In this document: positions 59,235 to 64,000 of the stretch, piece by piece
Numbering within the stretch: the stretch's first letter is position 1
Layout of the letters: every line of letters starts with the position of its first letter
From: Rhodococcus yunnanensis NBRC 103083
GTDB taxonomy: Bacteria > Actinomycetota > Actinomycetes > Mycobacteriales > Mycobacteriaceae
NCBI RefSeq assembly: GCF_001895005.1
Contig: NZ_BCXH01000001.1
Coordinates: forward strand, 434,001 to 498,000
DNA: 64,000 nt
Direction: 5' to 3'
Notes under the pieces: generated by a model
Told to the model about the DNA's origin: nothing
Database searches by the model: none
The model's input: only the letters and a program-made list of their open reading frames with translations
Program-made: the position numbers and the translations under genes

Positions 59235-61094
59235 CTACGCTCCCAACGTGTCGAGAAGGTCAGTGAGTACGGCGACGGCGTCGACCTTGGCGGTGAGGAA
59301 GTCGTCCGGCCGCTCGGGTCCGTCGATGCCGGCGAAGACCTTCTCCGGGCCGGCCAGAAGAACTTGCTCGATCCCGGCGTCCCGCAGTGCGACGACGATC
59401 GCGCCTGCGTCCTCGGCGTACTTCTTGTCGGTGCCGCACACCACTGCGATACGAGCGCCGGACGAGGAGACAGCGTCTGCGATGGCCGATGCCGTCAGTG
59501 GACCGGGATTCTCGGTGTGGATGCCGCCGGAGGCCAGGAGGTTGGCCGCGAAGGTGGTCCTGACGTTGTGCTCGGCCACCGAACCCAATGGCGCGAGCAG
59601 CGCGAGCGGCCTCGAATCGTTCGCGGCCAGATACGCATCGGACCTGTCTCTCAACGTCTCGAACGCCGCACCGTACCGTGCGACACCGGACGTCGTTGCA
59701 CTCGGAGCCAGTGGCGCTTCGGCGAGGTTCGGGAATTCGTTGACGCCGGTGATCGGGGTGCGGCGGTGGGCGATGTCGGCGTCGCGGGTGGCCTTCGTCT
59801 CCGCGATCGCCTGTGCAAGAGTTCCGGATTCGAGTGCCGCCAGGTAGCCGCCGTCCGCCTCGATCGCCTGCGTGAAATTCCACGCCGCCGACGCGATGTC
59901 GTCGGTGAGCTGTTCGATGTACCACGAGCCTGCGCCGGGGTCGAGGACACGACCCAGATGGGACTCCTCCAGCAGCAACAACTGAGTGTTGCGAGCGATG
60001 CGCGCTGCGAACGTCTTCGACACGCCTGCGGCACCGCCGTCGATTGCAGCGTCGAACGGAAGAACGGTCACGGCATCTGCCCCACCGACACCGGCGCCGA
60101 ATGCAGCCAACGTCGTCCGAAGCATGTTCACCCATGGATCGCGCTGCGCCATCATCGCTTCCGATGTCACGGCGTGCTGTGGCGCTCCACCCGAATCGGG
60201 CGCGCCGACTACCTGTGCCACCCGAGCCCAGAGCACACGCGCCGCGCGGAACTTCGCGATCGTCTGAAATTGATCGTCCGTCGCAGCGAACCGGAACTCG
60301 ACCTGCCCGAGAGCGTCACCGACCGGTATTCCCGACGCGGTCGCCGCTCGCAGATATTCGAGTCCTGCCGCGACGGCAGCTCCGAGTTCCTGTGCGTCGC
60401 TTGCTCCCACGTTGTGGAACACCGTGCCGTCGATGGTGATGGCACGTACGGTTTCCGGCCGTGCCACCGACCGGCGGGCCAGTTCCACGGCGTCGTCGAG
60501 CCCGACGGACTCGGCACCGGCGAAGCGTGCCGTCAGCGGGGCCGCCCCCAATCGGACGTCGATCGATGAGGCATCCTCGACCGTGACGCCATCGAGAATG
60601 CCGAATACGACGTCAGCGGCCGCCGACGTCTGCGCACCTGCCTCCACAACGACGGGTGCGAGATCCCACAGGACTCCATCGAGCGCGTTCGGCAGCGCCT
60701 CGACGGCAAGGCCCGTGTCCCCGACTTTCAGCCACAGCGCACTGACACCGTTGTTCAGCCCGTCCAGGATCGATCTGTTGACGATTGTCGCGTCCGATTG
60801 CCCGAATCCGTAGCGCGCACTGACCTTCCACCCGGCATTGACGTCGCGTGCTGCATCTCGACCGCGTACGAACGGAAACTGTCCTGGAAGCGGATTCTCG
60901 TCACCCTCGCCCCACGCTCCGTACAGCGGCGACACCGTCACCCCGTCGTACGTCGTCGTATCGAGTAGATGTTCCGGTTCGGGTGGAAGATCTGCGACGT
61001 CGACACGACGCGATTTGGCAAGCACTCCTGCGACGGCCTGCTGCCAGGCCGCATACGCGCTACGCGACGCGTCCTCCTGTGAAGCGATGGGCAC
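59235..61094 (-). CDS. mutA: Methylmalonyl-CoA mutase small subunit MutA
   Basis: 619-aa subunit that pairs with MutB. It keeps the barrel ([46 protein letters not shown]) but the C-terminal half lacks the DxHxxG ligand, as expected of the non-catalytic subunit. GTG at 61094, preceded by a GGAG site, is the preferred start; the frame is open to 61190 but that part is not similar. First gene of the operon. Confidence 0.94.
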   Translation of the reverse strand: MPIASQEDASRSAYAAWQQAVAGVLAKSRRVDVADLPPEPEHLLDTTTYDGVTVSPLYGAWGEGDENPLPGQFPFVRGRDAARDVNAGWKVSARYGFGQSDATIVNRSILDGLNNGVSALWLKVGDTGLAVEALPNALDGVLWDLAPVVVEAGAQTSAAADVVFGILDGVTVEDASSIDVRLGAAPLTARFAGAESVGLDDAVELARRSVARPETVRAITIDGTVFHNVGASDAQELGAAVAAGLEYLRAATASGIPVGDALGQVEFRFAATDDQFQTIAKFRAARVLWARVAQVVGAPDSGGAPQHAVTSEAMMAQRDPWVNMLRTTLAAFGAGVGGADAVTVLPFDAAIDGGAAGVSKTFAARIARNTQLLLLEESHLGRVLDPGAGSWYIEQLTDDIASAAWNFTQAIEADGGYLAALESGTLAQAIAETKATRDADIAHRRTPITGVNEFPNLAEAPLAPSATTSGVARYGAAFETLRDRSDAYLAANDSRPLALLAPLGSVAEHNVRTTFAANLLASGGIHTENPGPLTASAIADAVSSSGARIAVVCGTDKKYAEDAGAIVVALRDAGIEQVLLAGPEKVFAGIDGPERPDDFLTAKVDAVAVLTDLLDTLGA

Positions 61095-61247
61095 GATGAC
61101 TGCTCCTCGACTCGATCGACGAGAGCCGATCGACGATTGACGACTTCTGTGATGTGAACACGACTGCTTCGACAATATCGTGAGGATCACCTCACGTTTG
61201 CACGGGAGGCCGTTTCGCGCGGTGGATCACCACCCCGCTGACGCCGG

Positions 61248-61253
61248 TAAGCT
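61248..61253 (+). promoter_or_regulatory. -10 element of a near-leaderless TVP38 promoter
   Basis: TAAGCT, eight bases, then GTG at 61262. The 167-bp divergent gap to mutA holds nothing else I recognise. Confidence 0.35.
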
Positions 61254-61261
61254 CGGCGTTC

Positions 61262-62011
61262 GTGGCGAGCCGTCTGCGAGATCCCCGGTTGATCGGTCTC
61301 GTCGTCGTTCTCGTCGCTCTCGGAATCGCGGCTGTACTGGCGCCGCATCCGTCGATTGCGCAGGTCCGCCAGTGGTCTCAGTCCATCGGACCGTTGTTTC
61401 CGCTCGCCTTCTTCGGCGTGCACGCGGTAGTGACCATCGCCCCCGTGCCCCGCACGCTGTTCACCCTGTCCGCGGGTGTGCTGTTCGGTCCCGCACTCGG
61501 AATCGCAGTCTCGGTCGGCGCGTCCACGGTCAGCGCCGTGCTCGCCCTGTTGTTGGTACGCGCACTGGGACGTGACTGGTGCGCTGCACGTATGACTCAC
61601 CCGGCTGTGCGTGCGATCGACGACAGTCTGATCCGGCGCGGGTGGTTGGCGGTGGGGTCGTTGCGCCTGATCGCTCCTGTCCCGTTCTCGGTCGTGAACT
61701 ACTGCTGCGGCGTGTCCTCGATTCGCATTCTTCCGTTCGCACTCGCAACGGTGGTGGGGGTTGTGCCCGGAACCGTCGGCATCGTCGTGCTGGGTGATGC
61801 GCTCGGAGGCCACACCGATCCGGTTCTGCTGATCGTGTCGGGCGTGTGCATTGCTGTCGGCGTGATCGGCCTCGTTGTCGACTGGAGGTTGTCGCGGGCT
61901 CGTCGCGCGGCGACCCCCGCTCGCGTGCCACCCGCCCAAGTGACACCTGCCGACGAGACACCGACCGAAAAGACACCGACCGAAGAGACACCGGAAAGCC
62001 TGGATGCTTGA
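61262..62011 (+). CDS. TVP38/TMEM64-family membrane protein
   Basis: 249-aa DedA/VTT-like membrane protein with about six helices. The VTT domain signature is VPRTLFTLSAGVLFGPALGI, followed by SLRLIAPVPFSVVNYCCGVS. The last 35 residues are hydrophilic with a degenerate TPTEKTPTEETP repeat. Some relatives act in lipid scrambling. GTG at 61262. Confidence 0.88.
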   Translation: MASRLRDPRLIGLVVVLVALGIAAVLAPHPSIAQVRQWSQSIGPLFPLAFFGVHAVVTIAPVPRTLFTLSAGVLFGPALGIAVSVGASTVSAVLALLLVRALGRDWCAARMTHPAVRAIDDSLIRRGWLAVGSLRLIAPVPFSVVNYCCGVSSIRILPFALATVVGVVPGTVGIVVLGDALGGHTDPVLLIVSGVCIAVGVIGLVVDWRLSRARRAATPARVPPAQVTPADETPTEKTPTEETPESLDA

Positions 62012-62054
62012 TTCGCGATAGTCAAGCCCCTTACATTGACTTGAAGAAATCAAG
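62006..62054 (+). promoter_or_regulatory. Two CTTGA/TCAAG inverted repeats upstream of the SatD-like gene
   Basis: GCTTGA (62006-62011) with TCAAGC (62022-62027), and CTTGA (62040-62044) with TCAAG (62050-62054). The second palindrome overlaps the -35 box. Plausible operator for the HTH protein encoded just downstream. Inference. Confidence 0.45.
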
Positions 62055-62064
62055 CCAGTACCCT
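62036..62064 (+). promoter_or_regulatory. Promoter of the SatD-like gene
   Basis: TTGACT (62036-62041), 17 bases, then TACCCT (62059-62064). The ATG follows six bases later, so the mRNA is leaderless. Best -35/-10 pair of the window. Confidence 0.65.
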
Positions 62065-62070
62065 TGTCGA

Positions 62071-62685
62071 ATGTTCGTACTCACGGTGGATCAGCGTCGA
62101 AGCCGAAGAGACGTCGACCGCGTCGAAGAACTGCTCGCGGATATGCACCAGGTCCCACTGCTTCGGCAGTTCGAACGGACTGCAGGAGACGAGGTCCAGG
62201 CCGTGGCATCGGACGCGCACACCGTCGTCGACGTCGCCCTGGCACTGGCGCGCCGGGGAACGTGGAGCATCGGGATCGGCGTCGGGACGGTGGAGCAACC
62301 ATTGCCGGAGAGCACGAGGGCGGGCCGTGGTCCCGCATTCGAAGCCGCACGTGACGCCGTCACCCGCGCGAAGAATGCCACGGCGGCGACGGCGGTGACT
62401 GCAGCAGATCCGGTTCTCGGTGCTCGCAGCCGGGACGCCGAGACCGCGCTGACGCTCGTGGCGCTACTGATCACCGACCGTACCGATCAGGGCCATGCCG
62501 CAGTCGAGCTCATGTCAGAAGGCCACACCCAGAAGAGCGCAGCCGCTTTACTCGGAATCAGCAAGCAAGCGATGTCCCAACGCCTGTCGGTGGCACGGTG
62601 GAGCATCGAGGCCAACGGACGAACACTCGCCGAACATCTCCTCGAAGAACTCGATGCCACCGCACCACATCAGGGGGACACATGA
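62071..62685 (+). CDS. SatD-family protein with C-terminal helix-turn-helix
   Basis: 204-aa protein. The first two thirds follow the SatD pattern: a start of VDQRRSRRDVDRVEELLADM, TAGDEVQAVASDA and GRGPAFEAARDAVTRAK. The C-terminal third has a helix-turn-helix EGHTQKSAAALLGISKQAMSQRLS, like sigma-70 region 4 or MarR-like readers. It may be a DNA-binding regulator. It is cotranscribed with the downstream membrane protein by a 4-nt overlap. The molecular role of SatD proteins is not known. Confidence 0.75.
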   Translation: MFVLTVDQRRSRRDVDRVEELLADMHQVPLLRQFERTAGDEVQAVASDAHTVVDVALALARRGTWSIGIGVGTVEQPLPESTRAGRGPAFEAARDAVTRAKNATAATAVTAADPVLGARSRDAETALTLVALLITDRTDQGHAAVELMSEGHTQKSAAALLGISKQAMSQRLSVARWSIEANGRTLAEHLLEELDATAPHQGDT

Positions 62686-63200
62686 CCGTCGTGACGTTGG
62701 TCCTACTAGGCGCGGTGTCCGTGGCCGCACTGGTGCCGGCCCGAGCACCACTGCCCGCATGGGCTCCGGCCACTGCCACCGCGGTGCTCCTCGCGGCGGC
62801 GGCGGCCGCGGGCGCACACACCGACCGAGCAACGGGGTTCGCCCTCGCCGCTACCTATGTGCTCGCCGTCCTCGCGGCGGTCACCGGCGGCTCACCGATG
62901 GTGACCGCAGTCTTTCGACTCGCGCGCCGCACCGACAGCCCGACCCCCGATCCTGCACACGAGCCCCTGCACGGAGGTCGAACGATCGGCGTGCTCGAAC
63001 GCATCGCCGTCGCCACCTCGATACTGTCGGGTTGGCCGGAGGGAATCGCAATAGTGCTCGCGGTCAAAGGGCTCGCCCGCTATCCGGAACTGCGTGGCTC
63101 ACAGGCGTCGGCTGCCTCCGAACAATTCATCATCGGCACGTTCACCAGCGTCATGTGGGCCGTCGCGGTCTGCGGGGTGGGGCAGGCGTTGGTTACCTGA
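62682..63200 (+). CDS. Small integral membrane protein paired with the SatD-like gene
   Basis: 172-aa membrane protein with about four helices. The conserved looking part is the C-terminal GVLERIAVATSILSGWPEGIAIVLAVKGLARYPELR, with EQFIIGTFTSVMWA, reminiscent of DUF3307-type C-termini, where SatD partners also occur. That likeness is from memory and not tested. ATG overlaps the SatD-like stop by 4 nt. Converges on the SPFH gene 14 bp away. Confidence 0.7.
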   Translation: MTVVTLVLLGAVSVAALVPARAPLPAWAPATATAVLLAAAAAAGAHTDRATGFALAATYVLAVLAAVTGGSPMVTAVFRLARRTDSPTPDPAHEPLHGGRTIGVLERIAVATSILSGWPEGIAIVLAVKGLARYPELRGSQASAASEQFIIGTFTSVMWAVAVCGVGQALVT

Positions 63201-63214
63201 GAGACCTGTCGACG

Positions 63215-64000
63215 CTACTGCGGTTCGGCCTCGGGCGGCGGTGCCCACCCGGTTTCCGGTTGCGGAGCAGAGAGCTGACCGACATCGGCACGCTTGGACA
63301 GGCTGGGATCCGGAGCGAGGGAAGTGTCGACTGGCGTACGCGCCACCGCCTCGGCTGCTGCCACGGCTTCGGCGACCGCAGGATCGGTCTTGGTCTCGAA
63401 CCACGCGGCAACTTCGTTGGAGTCGTCCTGTGGCTTCGGCTCTTCTGCGGTGTGCGCACTCGGCTCGAACCGGAACACACCGTCCTCGCCCTGACTACCG
63501 AGAGTCTTGGCGAATCCCTTCAACGCGTCACCGAAATCGCTGGGAATCATCCACACCTTGTTGGCGTCGCCCTGCGCCATTTGCGGCAGCGTCTGCATGT
63601 ACTGGTACGCAAGCAGTTCCGGCGTCGGCTTGCCCGCCTTGATCGCTGCGAACACCTTCTCGATCGCCTTTGCCTGTCCTTGAGCTTGCAGGTACTTGGC
63701 GGCTCGGTCACCTTCGGCACGCAGTATGCGCGACTGACGCTCTCCTTCCGCCGTCAGAATCGCCGCCTGCTTGCCGCCCTCGGCAGCAAGGATTCGGCTC
63801 TGCTTGTCACCCTCGGCAGTCTTGATCGCCGACTCCCGGTGTCCCTCGGCGGTGAGGATGGTCGCGCGCTTCTCACGATCCGCCTTCATCTGCTTCTCCA
63901 TCGACTCCTGAATCGACGGTGGCGGATCGATGCTCTTCAATTCCACTCGCGCGACCCGAAGGCCCCACCGGCCTGTTGCCTCGTCGAGAACCACACGGAG
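63215..64000 (-). CDS. SPFH/Band 7 (slipin-like) protein, C-terminal part
   Basis: Truncated at its N-terminus by the window end; 261 codons plus stop are visible. The end of the SPFH domain reads LDEATGRWGLRVARVELKSIDPPPS, with repeated AEG units in the coiled coil (RATILTAEGHRE, KQSRILAAEG, KQAAILTAEG, RQSRILRAEG), and ELLAYQYMQTLPQMA, which is typical of stomatin/HflK-like proteins. The last roughly 90 residues are acidic and Pro/Ala rich. Membrane-microdomain organiser; partner genes such as NfeD are probably upstream, outside the window. Confidence 0.9.
   Translation of the reverse strand, partial: LRVVLDEATGRWGLRVARVELKSIDPPPSIQESMEKQMKADREKRATILTAEGHRESAIKTAEGDKQSRILAAEGGKQAAILTAEGERQSRILRAEGDRAAKYLQAQGQAKAIEKVFAAIKAGKPTPELLAYQYMQTLPQMAQGDANKVWMIPSDFGDALKGFAKTLGSQGEDGVFRFEPSAHTAEEPKPQDDSNEVAAWFETKTDPAVAEAVAAAEAVARTPVDTSLAPDPSLSKRADVGQLSAPQPETGWAPPPEAEPQ

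Noticed and set aside
61095..61190. N-terminal extension of MutA up to 61190
   Set aside because: The extra 32 residues are basic, have no family similarity, and a GGAG site precedes the GTG at 61094.

Overview
The window is GC-rich, gene-dense chromosomal DNA from a mycolic-acid actinobacterium, most likely a Rhodococcus or another Nocardiaceae. The reasons are gene content and order: a Pup-proteasome locus, mshC for mycothiol, LppK/LppL-type lipoproteins, and an order that follows the Mycobacterium tuberculosis tatA-pafCBA-prcAB-pup-dop-mpa-lppK-trmI-recB-hisG-hisE-metH-PAC2 ... mshC-DUF3090-phosphatase-uppP ... lppL-pyrD-PEBP-M20 block as I remember it. No transposase, integrase, rRNA or CRISPR was seen. 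One tRNA gene, tRNA-Leu(GAG), is present.

1-8.7 kb: tatA, the DNA-damage regulators pafC and pafB, the Pup ligase pafA, a PAP2-lipid kinase fusion, the 20S proteasome (prcA, prcB) with pup, and dop. 8.8-21.9 kb: the proteasomal ATPase arc/mpa, an LppK-like lipoprotein, trmI, a RecB-type nuclease with Fe-S cysteines, a thioesterase-like gene, hisG, hisE, a HAD phosphatase, metH, a PAC2 protein and an MFS exporter. 21.9-25.1 kb: assimilatory nitrite reductase nirBD with a small companion gene and a possible GlnR site. 25.1-26.0 kb: a NUDIX hydrolase and a small divergent gene.

26.06-34.5 kb: a complete four-gene operon of the Wadjet type II / TIGR02677-TIGR02678-TIGR02680-TIGR02679 class (JetA, JetB, the 1420-aa SMC-like JetC, and JetD with a toprim-like end). 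This is an SMC-based anti-plasmid defence system. It sits between PAC2 and mshC, where the synteny is variable, and its last gene overlaps the tail of mshC. JetC carries four perfect in-frame 21-bp repeats in its middle, and a second in-frame minisatellite (four 18-bp units) lies 5.5 kb away in the SCO1664-family gene.

34.5-38.9 kb: mshC, SCO1664 family, DUF3090, histidine phosphatase, uppP. 39-43 kb: an aldo/keto-reductase-like protein lacking two catalytic residues, then a heme uptake ABC operon (hmuTUV). 43-48 kb: a hypothetical gene, lppL, DUF5703, pyrD, PEBP, M20 peptidase, tRNA-Leu. 48.3-56 kb: an SDR-like protein with a zinc ribbon, a GCS2-like ligase, DUF2784, a trans-acting enoyl reductase-like protein, an MHS-family transporter and a nucleoside hydrolase. 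56-61.1 kb: methylmalonyl-CoA mutase (mutA, mutB) with its G-protein chaperone meaB. 61.2-64 kb: a TVP38 membrane protein, a SatD-like/HTH regulator with a membrane partner, and the C-terminal part of an SPFH (slipin) protein cut by the window end.

A recurrent signal is a TAnnnT -10 hexamer placed 6-8 nt upstream of the start codon, seen at about 17 genes. It implies leaderless mRNAs and was used here to choose starts.
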